Shown one piece after another: positions 26,747 through 36,109 of a DNA stretch of 64,000 bases. The notes beneath the pieces were generated by a model, which was not told the origin of the DNA, did not search any database, and saw nothing but the letters and a program-made list of their open reading frames with translations. The stretch is from an uncultured Ruminococcus sp. Its GTDB lineage: Bacteria; Bacillota; Clostridia; Oscillospirales; Acutalibacteraceae. Both the position numbers and the translations under genes were made by a program. Within the stretch, counting starts at the first letter, position 1; each line of letters opens with the position of its first letter. Location of the stretch: NCBI GenBank assembly GCA_902765855.1, contig CACXBF010000002.1, positions 124,001-188,000 on the forward strand, read 5' to 3'.

Positions 26747-28684
26747 TTATTGATTTTCTTCGAGTCGGACAGGCTCAAAGGCTCTGCCCTGACCGACATA
26801 GAATCTGCTGAACAATTCGTAATACTCAAGTCTTAGCACCTGAATAGCAACAAGGAGTGCCTCAAGAGCCATAACTATTGCGTTGCCCAACAGAACGACT
26901 ATATAGTACATAAATCCGCCGGACATATTTGCGAGTGTGAATACAACAAGCATCATACCGGCATGAACAAGGACATATGCACCTATACGCAGGAAAGACA
27001 TTGTGTTAGTAACATAGCTCAGGCAAGTTTCAAAAAGCTCGAAGAAGTTCTGAACACAATATTCGCCCCACTTTGGCGGTTGCCAGTTCTTATTTCCTGA
27101 AACAAGTCTTCCGAGTGGCTCTCTCAGGAAGATAAGAATGAGCGGTATTATAATCAAGCCAATGACATATACGATATTCATAAGTTGAATTCCGAGAACC
27201 ATCTGGCAGACAAGACCGACAACAAGCGATGTGTAGAATACAAAGCCTGCTATACCGTTCGGACCGAAGATTCCGCTCTCGTAATCTCTGCGTTTCAGTG
27301 AAGAATAGATGTTCAAAAGCATAACAATCATAATAATCACTGCACCGACACCGACTGATGCATAAACAATCATATTAGATGTTGCAGGAGCCATTACATC
27401 AACGGGTTTTTCATCAAGTCCAAAGACTGCCTTATATATCGGATTAAAGGCTTCTTCAAAGCCGAAGCATGAGCCATAGATAAATCCGAATATAGCCGAG
27501 GAAATACCGCAGGGGATAAGAATTTTTCCGATGTCCATCTTTTTCAGCTTCCACATAAGGTAGCCAACAATAGAAAGGACAATACCCTGACCGAAATCGC
27601 CGAACATTATTCCGAAGAATATGGTGTAGGTTATAGCTACAAGCATAGTCGGGTCGATTTCGTTATAGCTTGGCAAGCCGAACATCTTAACATAGTATTC
27701 GTAACGCTTAGCAAATCTCGGATTTTTAAGAATGACAGGCGGCGAATGTTTAATTTCGTCCTTGCCATCGCTAAAGGTATATTCGATACCGTTTATCTTG
27801 TCAAGCCCTTGAGCAAATTGTTTTTCTTGGTCGGCAGGAATCCAACCGACAAGAATGAAGTTTTTGTGATAGCAGTAGACATATTTTTTAATGGTATAGT
27901 AGGTATTCATTTCTTTCAGCCTACTATAATACATACTGCACTTTTCGCTCTCAGCAGTCCAGAAAACATCAAGTTGTTGCTGAATTTTAGTTAACTGTTG
28001 TCTGAGCGTAATCTCTTTAGTTTTTAGCTTTTCGAGATATTTTTCAGGATTCGTAACGCCCTTTGGAAGATTCATTCTTTCAAAGTAGAGGCTTGCGAAT
28101 ATCCTGTCGATTTCGTCCTCACTGCCGAGCGGCGAGAAATAAACGCCCCAGTAATGAGTCTGGTCATTCGTGCAGGGGAAGAAAAGAATGTATGGATTGC
28201 TGTTAAGCTCTGTAAGTCTGTCGTAGCTTTCCTTTGGGATTCGACCAAAGTTTACATTGATAAATTTACAGGCGAAAAGCTTTTCCATATCAAGATTACT
28301 TCCTATAAAGTGGTTAAGCTCCTCTTGGTTTTTTCTGCATTCATCAAGCTCGGCGTTAATTTTAAGCGTTTCGGTAGTAAATCTATCGAGCTTAGAAGAA
28401 ACAAACTTGACATATTTTTTGATACCACTGTCGCTGACAGTGAATTTCTTTGTCTTGTGAAATTCGAGTGTCAGTCCGGCTGACTGAACCGAAGAGGTAA
28501 GCTCAGCCAATGGGTCTTGATAAGGATTTCTCTCGTTTATCGGAACGAACTTTCCGGTATTCTCGTAGAAATTCATAGCGTCATCGGGGTGAAAGATTCC
28601 AGATTCTCCGCAATATCGCATAACCTTATCAAGCTCTGATGAAAGACCAATAATGCCGACCGCTTTCATAGGTCTTACGGACAC
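26747..28684 (-). CDS. ntpI: V-type ATP synthase subunit I (a-subunit)
   Basis: 645 residues: N-terminal cytosolic half with long coiled coils (about 1-330), then a membrane half with about 7-8 helices (about 345-620). YAIFFGIMFGDFGQG-like text (TYTIFFGIMFGDFGQGIVLS) and the C-terminal FLRIGAYVLVHAGMMLVVF helix with its conserved Arg are typical. It forms the ion half-channels against the K ring. The start is GTG 28684 with GAGGTG 5-6 bases upstream; ATG 28669 is an alternative. C lies 14 bases upstream. Confidence 0.94.
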   Translation of the reverse strand: MSVRPMKAVGIIGLSSELDKVMRYCGESGIFHPDDAMNFYENTGKFVPINERNPYQDPLAELTSSVQSAGLTLEFHKTKKFTVSDSGIKKYVKFVSSKLDRFTTETLKINAELDECRKNQEELNHFIGSNLDMEKLFACKFINVNFGRIPKESYDRLTELNSNPYILFFPCTNDQTHYWGVYFSPLGSEDEIDRIFASLYFERMNLPKGVTNPEKYLEKLKTKEITLRQQLTKIQQQLDVFWTAESEKCSMYYSRLKEMNTYYTIKKYVYCYHKNFILVGWIPADQEKQFAQGLDKINGIEYTFSDGKDEIKHSPPVILKNPRFAKRYEYYVKMFGLPSYNEIDPTMLVAITYTIFFGIMFGDFGQGIVLSIVGYLMWKLKKMDIGKILIPCGISSAIFGFIYGSCFGFEEAFNPIYKAVFGLDEKPVDVMAPATSNMIVYASVGVGAVIIMIVMLLNIYSSLKRRDYESGIFGPNGIAGFVFYTSLVVGLVCQMVLGIQLMNIVYVIGLIIIPLILIFLREPLGRLVSGNKNWQPPKWGEYCVQNFFELFETCLSYVTNTMSFLRIGAYVLVHAGMMLVVFTLANMSGGFMYYIVVLLGNAIVMALEALLVAIQVLRLEYYELFSRFYVGQGRAFEPVRLEENQ

Positions 28685-28698
28685 ATAATCACCTCATT

Positions 28699-29736
28699 TC
28701 ATCTCACGAGAAGTCTTGATTTTTCTTCTTCGGAAAATCCGTATCGAGTGCCCTCAATGAGATTTATAATATTAGATAGTTCAATTTCCGAAAGCATAAC
28801 ATAAGAAAGCATAACTACCGAAGCGTTTACAGAGAGTCTGATGTTTTTCTTGCAGTATATAGAATTAAGAGCAGTTATCATCTGGCTTTGAGTATTATAT
28901 TCGGCTTTGTTGAGGGACTTTCCTATATAGGTAGCCTTCAGATTGTTCATAAGCTCATTAGAGCTTTCACATTCGAGCAAGGAGTTGATTTGAGCCTTGC
29001 TTAACCTTCCATAGGGAAGAAGCATACTTCTTGTATAGTCCTCAGAGGTATGATAGCTCATTTTCAGACGAGAAATTCTTACGAAATTTCTGAAATCAAT
29101 AAAAGCATTGAGAAGAGCAAGAAGTTCCTTTTTCTCTTTACCTCTTGTATTTTTGTTGATAGATTCAAACAAAGAATTGAAGTTGTAGGTATAAAGAGCG
29201 GTTTCAATTTTCGGAACATCAAGCTGTTCGTCACCCTGTGGAATGAAAGGCCTTATAATCTTAGCATACTTAGTATTGCCGAGAACATCACAAAGCTCAC
29301 TAAGATTTGTTACCTCAGAGAAGGCTTTAAGATTGAGATTTGTGTGTTTCTCAAAGAAAACAGGCATTTCGTAGGCATATTCAGAAGCTCTTCCGATATT
29401 AAGAAGAGATATACATCTCATAATTTGCTCAATTTCTGTACGATTTATGAAGAAAACCGAAAGAAATTTTTCTGAGTTCATATCAAATTTTGCGAGAGAA
29501 ACCTTTTCATAGAAAATTTTCTTTCTGAGTAAGGTTTCAAGCTGGCCTCTATGAACATCATTTTCATTAAGACCTGAAAGAATTTCTGAATATACCGTTT
29601 CGTTTTTAAGATAGGTTGCAACCTCAGGAACGGTTTTGCAGGCGAGCAAATCCTCGTAATCCTTGTCTGTCAGTCTGCGTCCATACATAGTCCTTGCTTT
29701 AGCGAGGATAGCATTGGAAGACATAGACGATAGCAT
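28699..29736 (-). CDS. ntpC: V-type ATP synthase subunit C (central stalk base, AC39-like)
   Basis: 345 residues, mostly helical, repeating the motif in which a tyrosine/arginine-rich helix is followed by LL-C-: NAILAKARTMYGRRLTDKDYEDLLACKTVPEVATYLKN and later SRLKMSYHTSEDYTRSMLLPYGRL. It connects the rotor stalk to the K ring. GGGGTG precedes ATG 29736; only 4 bases separate it from the G/H gene upstream. Confidence 0.9.
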   Translation of the reverse strand: MLSSMSSNAILAKARTMYGRRLTDKDYEDLLACKTVPEVATYLKNETVYSEILSGLNENDVHRGQLETLLRKKIFYEKVSLAKFDMNSEKFLSVFFINRTEIEQIMRCISLLNIGRASEYAYEMPVFFEKHTNLNLKAFSEVTNLSELCDVLGNTKYAKIIRPFIPQGDEQLDVPKIETALYTYNFNSLFESINKNTRGKEKKELLALLNAFIDFRNFVRISRLKMSYHTSEDYTRSMLLPYGRLSKAQINSLLECESSNELMNNLKATYIGKSLNKAEYNTQSQMITALNSIYCKKNIRLSVNASVVMLSYVMLSEIELSNIINLIEGTRYGFSEEEKSRLLVR

Positions 29737-29740
29737 AAAA

Positions 29741-30052
29741 TCACCCCGATATTACTCTCTTGAAGATTTCGTCAACCCAGCCGTCACAATTTGAGCCGTA
29801 GAGGTCATCAAGTTTTTTTTCGATTTTGGCGTGAGCCTCACGAGTTTGAGCGAGTTCCTTTTCGGCAGCATCTCGTTCCGACTGTGCGTTGATTTGTACA
29901 CGCTTTCTTGCTCGTTCAAGATAGTCTTTGATGATAGTTTGCTTAGCAACAGCAATCTCCTGTTCATAGTCGATTTTGCTTTTAAGAGCCTCGTCATTAA
30001 GTTCACGAGCCTTTTCGTCCATCTCGACTATTTTTGAAATCATATCTTGCAC
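29741..30052 (-). CDS. V-type ATP synthase peripheral-stalk subunit G/H
   Basis: 103 residues, nearly all heptad-like coiled coil rich in Lys, Glu, Ala and Gln (KARELNDEALKSKIDYEQEIAVAK...). Its size, position as first gene of the operon and composition match the G/H stalk subunit that pairs with E. The start is GTG 30052, with GGAGGTG 8 bases upstream. The identity rests on context and composition, since this subunit is poorly conserved. Confidence 0.8.
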   Translation of the reverse strand: MQDMISKIVEMDEKARELNDEALKSKIDYEQEIAVAKQTIIKDYLERARKRVQINAQSERDAAEKELAQTREAHAKIEKKLDDLYGSNCDGWVDEIFKRVISG

Positions 30053-30079
30053 CAGTTATACACCTCCTATAAATAAACA

Positions 30080-30137
30080 GGTGTGGAGAAACGAAATCTT
30101 TCTTAAGAAATATAAGTAAGATTAAGTCCCACCACAC
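30080..30137 (-). other. Leader hairpin of the V-ATPase operon
   Basis: GGTGTGG (30080-30086) and CCACACC (30131-30137) can pair across 44 bases in the transcript leader, just upstream of the first ribosome site. It may be a simple 5' stabilising stem; no known riboswitch class is recognised. Confidence 0.4.
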
Positions 30138-30155
30138 CCCCTTGTGTACCACATA

Positions 30156-30184
30156 ATAATATCACAGTTGGCGTTTAATATCAA
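30156..30184 (-). promoter_or_regulatory. Promoter of the V-ATPase operon
   Basis: On the minus strand TTGATA (30184-30179), a 17-base spacer ending TGA and TATTAT (30161-30156), an extended -10 SigA promoter about 100 bases before the first gene. Confidence 0.75.
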
Positions 30185-30279
30185 GTCAAAAATTTCAAAT
30201 TTAGACACGAAACTTCCCTTGTATAATCAATTTGTTCAAATATATATTTTGTAATAAACTTGTTTAAAATATTGTTGAT

Positions 30280-30750
30280 TTTTGCCATCGGCGGCGGAGT
30301 GCCTCCACTGTCAAGACGCGGTGCGTGACCGCACAGGACGAGACGCGGAATCGCTCGGCATTGCCTCGCTCGTAGTGAGTTAGAGAAGATTATGCACGCG
30401 GAAGACTAAACTACCGTTTAGTTAATAAATTTCCCAAAGACAATTAAAGTTTAGGTCAATCCTTTTTAAAGGCTTGCGGATTCCAAAGGCAGAGCCTTTG
30501 GTGGGTTTTAAGGGCAACGCCCTTAACATTCTTTGCTCTCTAAGTGCGGACTTTGTCCGCACTTAAGGACTAATGTTGCTAACAAAAGAAAAAGCGGCGG
30601 ATAAAATCCGCCGCTCAAAGAGCAATGAATGTTGGGCTTCGCCCAAAGGTATTTCGCTCTCTGCGGAGAGCGACCAAAGGCTCTGCCTTTGGAATCTGCG
30701 AGCCTTTGAAAAGGCTCGAGCGAAACTTTTAAGTTTCTTAGAGAAGTCTA
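30280..30750. repeat. Intergenic hairpin repeat, copy E (near-complete palindromic form)
   Basis: Two parts. The left part (30285-30420) is the GGCGGAGTGCCTCC / AAGACGCGG / TCGCTCGTAG module. The right part (30425-30745) is a long imperfect inverted repeat: AAAGTTTAGG..., CCAAAGGCAGAGCCTTTGG, AAGGGCAACGCCCTT and GTGCGGACTTTGTCCGCAC on the left mirror GCGGCGGATAAAATCCGCCGC, GGGCTTCGCCC, CGCTCTCTGCGGAGAGCG (30655-30672) and CCAAAGGCTCTGCCTTTGG on the right. The centre is AATGTTGCTAACAAAAGAAA. Confidence 0.87.
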
Positions 30751-32109
30751 TTAGTTTTTGAGGCTCTGGAGAGGAGCCGGAATTCTACCGCCTCTTGCAA
30801 TGAGTTTTGCAGGAGATTTTGTATTAACTTCCATAACAGGTCCGCCGCCGAGAAGTCCACCAAAGTTGAGTTCGTCACCGACTTTTTTGCCAATAGCAGG
30901 AATAAGACGAACAGCAGTGGTCTTTGTATTAACCATACCGATAGCAGCCTCGTCTGCAATAATTCCGGAAATAACATCGGCTGTTGTGTCGCCAGGAATA
31001 GCAATCATATCAAGTCCGACAGAGCAAACAGAAGTCATAGCCTCAAGCTTAACAATAGAAAGAGCCTTACTTCTTGCTGCTTCAATCATACCGGCGTCCT
31101 CAGTAACAGGAATAAATGCACCAGAAAGACCACCAACATGAGATGAAGCCATAGCTCCGCCTTTTTTAACAGCGTCATTGAGGAGAGCAAGGCAAGCAGT
31201 TGTGCCGTGAGCACCGCACTGCTCAAGACCCATTTCCTCAAGGATATAAGCAACAGAGTCACCAACAGCAGGTGTTGGTGCGAGTGAAAGGTCGAGTATA
31301 CCAAAAGGAACGCAAAGTCTTTTTGCAGCTTCTTGAGCAACAAGCTGACCTGCACGAGTAATCTTAAATGCAGTACGCTTAACAATATCAGCAACCTCAG
31401 TGATATTGCAATCTCCAGCCTTACTAAGAGCAGCTCTTACAACGCCAGGGCCGGAAACGCCAACATTGATAACGCAGTCAGGCTCACCTGTGCCATGAAA
31501 AGCACCTGCCATAAATGGGTTATCCTCAGGAGCATTACAGAAAACAACAAGTTTTGCTGCACCTATGCAATCTCTGTCCTTAGTTTCCTCAGCAGTAGCC
31601 TTGATGATGCGTCCCATCTTAGCAACAGCGTCCATATTGATACCTGTCTTTGTGCTACCGACATTAACAGAAGAACAGACATTATCAGTAACAGAAAGAG
31701 CCTCAGGAATACTCTCAATAAGGGCATAGTCGCCAGGAGCAAAACCCTTATGTACGAGAGAAGAATATCCGCCAACGAAGTTTACGCCGACAGTTTTAGA
31801 TGCTCTGTCGAGAGTTTTAGCAAATTTAACAGGATTTTTTGTAGGGCAAGCAGCCGCAATAAGTGCGATAGGAGTAACAGCTATTCTCTTATGAATAATC
31901 GGAATACCATAATCCTTGCTTATGTCTTCACCTGTTTTAACAAGGTCTTTTGCGTATCTGCAAATCTTATCATAGATTTTATCGCAAGCTTTGTCGATAT
32001 CAGAGTCGATACAATCGAGTAAGGAGATACCCATAGTAATTGTACGAACATCGAGATTTTCGTTATCAATCATACTGATGGTTTCAAGTATATCATGTGA
32101 ATTTATCAT
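30751..32109 (-). CDS. UPF0210/PFL family protein
   Basis: 452 residues. The text [70 protein letters not shown] and [14 protein letters not shown] matches the highly conserved UPF0210 (DUF711) family. Its biochemical function is undefined; the fold has been compared with glycyl-radical (PFL-like) barrels, but no radical Gly motif is evident here. In Clostridia it is regularly encoded with a small ACT-domain protein, as here (42 bases upstream), suggesting regulation by a small ligand such as an amino acid. Confidence 0.92.
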   Translation of the reverse strand: MINSHDILETISMIDNENLDVRTITMGISLLDCIDSDIDKACDKIYDKICRYAKDLVKTGEDISKDYGIPIIHKRIAVTPIALIAAACPTKNPVKFAKTLDRASKTVGVNFVGGYSSLVHKGFAPGDYALIESIPEALSVTDNVCSSVNVGSTKTGINMDAVAKMGRIIKATAEETKDRDCIGAAKLVVFCNAPEDNPFMAGAFHGTGEPDCVINVGVSGPGVVRAALSKAGDCNITEVADIVKRTAFKITRAGQLVAQEAAKRLCVPFGILDLSLAPTPAVGDSVAYILEEMGLEQCGAHGTTACLALLNDAVKKGGAMASSHVGGLSGAFIPVTEDAGMIEAARSKALSIVKLEAMTSVCSVGLDMIAIPGDTTADVISGIIADEAAIGMVNTKTTAVRLIPAIGKKVGDELNFGGLLGGGPVMEVNTKSPAKLIARGGRIPAPLQSLKN

Positions 32110-32151
32110 TTTTAGAAAATCAATCCCTTCAAATTATTCAGGTGTTAAATA

Positions 32152-32421
32152 TCAGACATGGTACATTGTGTTGAAAATATCCTCGTGCATAACATGAACC
32201 TTAAGTCCGAGGTCATCGCCGAGAGCAACAAGGTTATCTGAGAGTTCAGAATAAGGGATTTTAATATCTCCGATTTCAACAAACATAATCATAGCGAACA
32301 TTTCTTGAAGAACGCTCTGAGTTACCTCAATTATATTTGCACCAGCATCAGCACATACATTAGAAACCTTTGCAAGGATTCCGACATTATCCTTTCCGAG
32401 AACCGTAATAACAGCACGCAT
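32152..32421 (-). CDS. ACT domain protein (UPF0237 family)
   Basis: 89 residues forming a single ACT domain: MRAVITVLGKDNVGILAKVSNVCADAGANIIEVTQSVLQ, with the ligand-binding Gly-Ile in DNVGILAKV, then MFAMIMFVEIGD and a short C-terminal extension. It is a stand-alone ACT protein of the GcvR-like UPF0237 family. It is the first gene of a two-gene unit with UPF0210, a pairing seen across many Firmicutes and consistent with sensing for its partner. GGAGG precedes ATG 32421. Confidence 0.92.
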   Translation of the reverse strand: MRAVITVLGKDNVGILAKVSNVCADAGANIIEVTQSVLQEMFAMIMFVEIGDIKIPYSELSDNLVALGDDLGLKVHVMHEDIFNTMYHV

Positions 32422-32701
32422 TTTGTTATTCCTCCTAATTTATAAGTTTATATTAAATTATCCAACATATTCCCCAACTTGTCAAGTCTTTTGATGATTA
32501 AATATAATTTTCTCGAGAAAGCACAATATATAGAAAATACAATAGAAATATGTAAAATAAGTAAACAGTCGCAAACTTAATAATTTCCATCAATTCGATT
32601 ATAGATATTTTTGTTAATATATCCGTATAAATTATTTTTTTAGTGTGTTATAATCTATAATGGCAGATTAAGAACTGAAACATTGAAAGGGTATATGAAA
32701 T

Positions 32702-33514
32702 ATGAATAAGCGTTTTTTCTCAGATAGCCATACCCACAGCAAACATTCTTTTGATGGAAACGACCCTGTTATAATGCTCTGTGAACAGGCAATAAAGCTT
32801 GGACTTTATAGCATTTCTATAACCGACCACTGCGAATGTAACGAATATTTTTCTAATAATGTAAGGAAAAGTATAGAGGCCTCTGTTATGGCTTCGGGCA
32901 AAGCAAGGGCAGGCTATGGCTCTAAAATCAAGGTATATACGGGTATAGAGCTTGGTCAGCCAACACAAAATAAGCTTGCCGCCGATGATGTACTTTCCTT
33001 GTGTGATTATGACTTTGTTATTGGCTCTCTGCATAATCTCAAAAATGAACAGGACTTCTATTTTCTTGAATATAATGATGATAATGTTAATGACCTGCTC
33101 GAGAGATATTTCACACAGCTTTATGAACTTGCAGTAGATAACCGCTTTGATACGCTTGCACATATGACATACCCTTTGAGATATATAATTGGCAATGTTA
33201 CCAAAGAAATTAAATACGATACATATAAAGAAATGATAGATGAGGTTTTGAAAGTTCTTGTCAGAAATAAGAAAGCCTTAGAGATAAATACATCTGGTTT
33301 AAGACAAAGAATAGGAATGACACTTCCGGGAGAAAATATAGTTTCACGCTTCAGAGAGCTTGGCGGAAAATATATTACAATCGGTTCAGATGCACATAGA
33401 TGGGGAGATGTCGGCTCAGGCTTAGAGGAAGGATATAGACTTGCCCAAAGGTGCGGTTTCTCTTATGTAACAGTATTTGAAAAGCGTCAACCAGTTCTAT
33501 TACCAATAGATTAG
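32702..33514 (+). CDS. PHP-domain phosphatase, histidinol-phosphatase (HisJ/HisK) type
   Basis: 270 residues. PHP motifs are intact: DSHTHSKHSFDG (motif I), SITDHCE (II), GSLHNL and AHMTYPLRY (III), and ITIGSDAHRW (IV), giving the His/Asp set that binds the metal cluster. Family members dephosphorylate histidinol phosphate or other phosphoesters; no other his gene is nearby, so the substrate stays open. AAAGGG stands before ATG 32702. The stop codon at 33514 abuts repeat copy F. Confidence 0.88.
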   Translation: MNKRFFSDSHTHSKHSFDGNDPVIMLCEQAIKLGLYSISITDHCECNEYFSNNVRKSIEASVMASGKARAGYGSKIKVYTGIELGQPTQNKLAADDVLSLCDYDFVIGSLHNLKNEQDFYFLEYNDDNVNDLLERYFTQLYELAVDNRFDTLAHMTYPLRYIIGNVTKEIKYDTYKEMIDEVLKVLVRNKKALEINTSGLRQRIGMTLPGENIVSRFRELGGKYITIGSDAHRWGDVGSGLEEGYRLAQRCGFSYVTVFEKRQPVLLPID

Positions 33515-34012
33515 TGGCGGAGTGCCTCCGCTGTCAAGACGCGGAATCGCTCGGCCTTGCCTCGCTCGTGGTGGATTAGGGAAGATAGTTGACGCGGTCG
33601 AGGAAATTCACAGTGAACTACCGATAGGTTGAAAAAATCCTCAAAGGTACTTCAAAGTTTCGCTTGAGCCTTTAGTAATTCATTGGCAATTACTTTATAC
33701 GCGACAATAAACCACTCTTGCAGATGTCGAGGTTTTGCTTGCAAAACCGATTACGCGTTTTGGGTGCGGCGGCTCGCCGCTTAAGGGCAACGCCCTTAAC
33801 ATTCTTTGCCCCTAAAGGGCGGACTTTGTCTGCCCTCATTGACTAATGTTGCTAACCAAAAGAAAAAGCGGCGGATTTTATCCGCCGCTCAAAGAGCAAT
33901 GAATGTTGGGCTTCGCCCAAAAGTGTTTCGCTCTCTGCGGAGAGCGACAAGGGCTTTGCCCTTGACCTACAAGCTTTTGAAAAAGCTTGAGCAAAACTTT
34001 TAATTGTCTTAT
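33511..34012. repeat. Intergenic hairpin repeat, copy F
   Basis: Gene-free stretch of about 500 bases. The first part carries GGCGGAGTGCCTCCGC, AAGACGCGGAATCGCTCGGC and TTGACGCGGTCGAGG. The second has GGTTTTGCTTGCAAAACC (as in C and D), GCGGCGGCTCGCCGC, AAGGGCAACGCCCTT, the central GACTAATGTTGCTAAC, GCGGCGGATTTTATCCGCCGC, GGGCTTCGCCC, CGCTCTCTGCGGAGAGCG (33929-33946) and CAAGGGCTTTGCCCTTG. The right end runs almost to the ribosome site of the DnaD-like gene. Confidence 0.87.
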
Positions 34013-34024
34013 GGGAGGCAAATA

Positions 34025-35083
34025 ATGAATTATAAAATGAATCTTGGTGCATGGAATAGCATTTTCGCTGTTCCATGCAGTGTTGTCGATGAACATATAA
34101 AACTTGCGGGAGCGGCTCAACTAAAGGTTTTGTTGTGGTTTTTGCGTCACGCAGGAGAAAATTTCTCCGATGAAGATATGGCGGCTGCACTCTCAATGAG
34201 TCCAGCCGATGCCCGTGACAGTATGCAATACTGGATAGCAACAGGCATTATAACCATAGATAAAGAAAGTGGTTCAATAACTCCTTCTGTAAATGAAACT
34301 TCTGCACCATTTGGCTTTAAGCTTACAGAAAAGCCTACTTTTACCGCTAAAATAGAGCCTAAGGTTAAAACTTTAAAAGCAGAACTAAAGCCTGTCGAAC
34401 AGCCGATTGAAAAAAAGCAAAGCGAGCCTAAGAAACCACTTTCAAGACCACAAAAGCCGGATTCCGCACACCTTGCAGAAAGAATGATTGCTGACCCATC
34501 AATCGCATTTCTTATGCAAGAGGCAGATAATATTCTTGGCAGAATGACAAGTAATGCTGATAAATGTACCTTGCTTATGCTGAACGAATATTACGGACTT
34601 CCAGTTGAAGTTATAATAATGCTTTTGCAGTATCTTCAGGATATGGGCAAAACCAATATGAAATACATAGAAAAGGTTGCCGAAAGTTGGGGAGATAGCG
34701 AAATAACAACCGTTGACAGAGCCGAAAAGGAAATTATGCGTATGACCAATAGCAGAACTGCCTTTAGGCTGATAGTTCAGACGCTTGGTCTTGAGGAACA
34801 TTCCCCGACAGATAAGGAACTCAAACAAGCTGAGAGATGGGTAAACGAATGGCACTTCACAGCAGATATGATTCGTGAAGCATACGAAAGATGCGTTGAT
34901 GCTAAGGGTAAGTATATTCCTAATTATGTCGAATCCATACTTGACCGCTGGCATAAGGCTCAGATTACAACCTTAGAGCAGGCTAAGGCAGAAAAAAAGC
35001 CCAAAAGAGCCAAATTCTCAAGCGAATCAGAGGCGACATACGATTTGGACGCATATGAAAATTCAAGCATTTTTGACGAATAA
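34025..35083 (+). CDS. DnaD-domain replication protein
   Basis: 352 residues from ATG 34025, with GGGAGG six bases upstream (a longer frame would start inside the repeat). N-terminal winged-helix-like part (LKVLLWFLRHAGENFSDEDMAAALSMSPADARDSMQYW, about 20-70), a Lys/Pro-rich linker (about 100-155) and a C-terminal DnaD domain (about 160-330) with TAFRLIVQTLGL, WVNEWHFTADMIREAYERCVDAKGKYIPNYVESILDRW. DnaD-family proteins remodel DNA and help load the replicative helicase. The DnaI-like loader follows 13 bases downstream, supporting a primosome role. Confidence 0.9.
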   Translation: MNYKMNLGAWNSIFAVPCSVVDEHIKLAGAAQLKVLLWFLRHAGENFSDEDMAAALSMSPADARDSMQYWIATGIITIDKESGSITPSVNETSAPFGFKLTEKPTFTAKIEPKVKTLKAELKPVEQPIEKKQSEPKKPLSRPQKPDSAHLAERMIADPSIAFLMQEADNILGRMTSNADKCTLLMLNEYYGLPVEVIIMLLQYLQDMGKTNMKYIEKVAESWGDSEITTVDRAEKEIMRMTNSRTAFRLIVQTLGLEEHSPTDKELKQAERWVNEWHFTADMIREAYERCVDAKGKYIPNYVESILDRWHKAQITTLEQAKAEKKPKRAKFSSESEATYDLDAYENSSIFDE

Positions 35084-35096
35084 GGTGATATAAACA

Positions 35097-36104
35097 ATGG
35101 GATATTCCAAAGATATATATGATGACGCTTTGGAGGAACTGAAAGCGAGAAGAAATAAAGCAGAATATGATGCAATGGTAAAGCATTCAGAGCTTGTCAA
35201 AAAATTGCCGAGGGTACAGGAGATAGAAGAAAGCCTTGCAAAAACAAGTACAATGGCGGCTCGTGCGGTATTTGCCGACAGAATAAGCGTAAGAGAAATG
35301 CTCGAAAAGCTCAAGACACAAAATCTTGCCTTGCAAATGGAGCTTAAAACAATTTTAGAAAAAAATGGTTATCCGTCAGATTACCTCGACATACATTATA
35401 GTTGCAAAGAATGTAGCGATAAGGGATATATTGACGGAAAAATGTGTTTATGCTTAAAAAAGCTTTTGCGTGAAAAGGCATATGATAAGCTAAATAGCGT
35501 TTCTCCACTTTCACTTTCGGATTTCAAGACATTTTCGCTCGATTATTACAGTCGAGAGCCTATTCGTGAGGGTGAAAAAATGATTTCTCCATATGCAAGA
35601 ATGGAGAAAATTCTTAATTTCTGCGAAAGCTATGCGGTAAACTTCACACCAAAATCAAGAAGTATTTTGTTTCAGGGCGGTTCGGGACTTGGAAAAACTC
35701 ACCTTTCGCTTGCAATAGCAAAGGAAGTCATCGGCAACGGCTACGGTGTGGTCTATTCCTCTGCGCCTGATATTCTCTCAAGGCTTGAGAGCGAGAGATT
35801 CAACGATGATAAAACCACTGACGCAACAGAAAATCTTCTTAAAGAATGTGACCTTTTAATTATAGATGACCTCGGAACAGAATTTCTTACACAGTTTACA
35901 TTGTCAAAAATTTATAATATAATAAATACAAGAATGCTGCTGAAAAAGCCAATAATAATAAGTACAAACCTTACGCTTAAAGAACTTGAAAAATCATATC
36001 ATCAGAGATTGGTTTCAAGAATAATAGGAGAGATGCTCAGGCTTAAATTTATTGGCAGGGATATTCGTCAGATGCAGTATAATGATACAATTAAGAAAGG
36101 GTGA
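35097..36104 (+). CDS. DnaC/DnaI-like helicase-loader ATPase
   Basis: 335 residues. A helical N-terminus (1-95) leads into a zinc-binding knuckle with C103, C106, C117 and C119 (YSCKECSDKG..MCLCL), then an AAA+ domain: Walker A GGSGLGKT (194-201), Walker B LLIIDD (Asp257-258), and sensor region KPIIISTNL, with a C-terminal arginine-rich RLVSRIIGEMLRLKFIGRDIRQ. This architecture matches DnaI, which loads the DnaB-type helicase. AAGGTG overlaps the end of the dnaD-like gene. It overlaps the next gene's ribosome site, indicating translational coupling. Confidence 0.9.
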   Translation: MGYSKDIYDDALEELKARRNKAEYDAMVKHSELVKKLPRVQEIEESLAKTSTMAARAVFADRISVREMLEKLKTQNLALQMELKTILEKNGYPSDYLDIHYSCKECSDKGYIDGKMCLCLKKLLREKAYDKLNSVSPLSLSDFKTFSLDYYSREPIREGEKMISPYARMEKILNFCESYAVNFTPKSRSILFQGGSGLGKTHLSLAIAKEVIGNGYGVVYSSAPDILSRLESERFNDDKTTDATENLLKECDLLIIDDLGTEFLTQFTLSKIYNIINTRMLLKKPIIISTNLTLKELEKSYHQRLVSRIIGEMLRLKFIGRDIRQMQYNDTIKKG

Positions 36105-36109
36105 TTTCT

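Noticed and set aside
33852..34241. Open frames on the minus strand around repeat copy F and the start of the DnaD-like gene
   Set aside because: Composed of translated repeat hairpins and antisense sequence; similar pseudo-frames appear at other copies (for example 30573-30761, 33806-34003 and 22719-22919).
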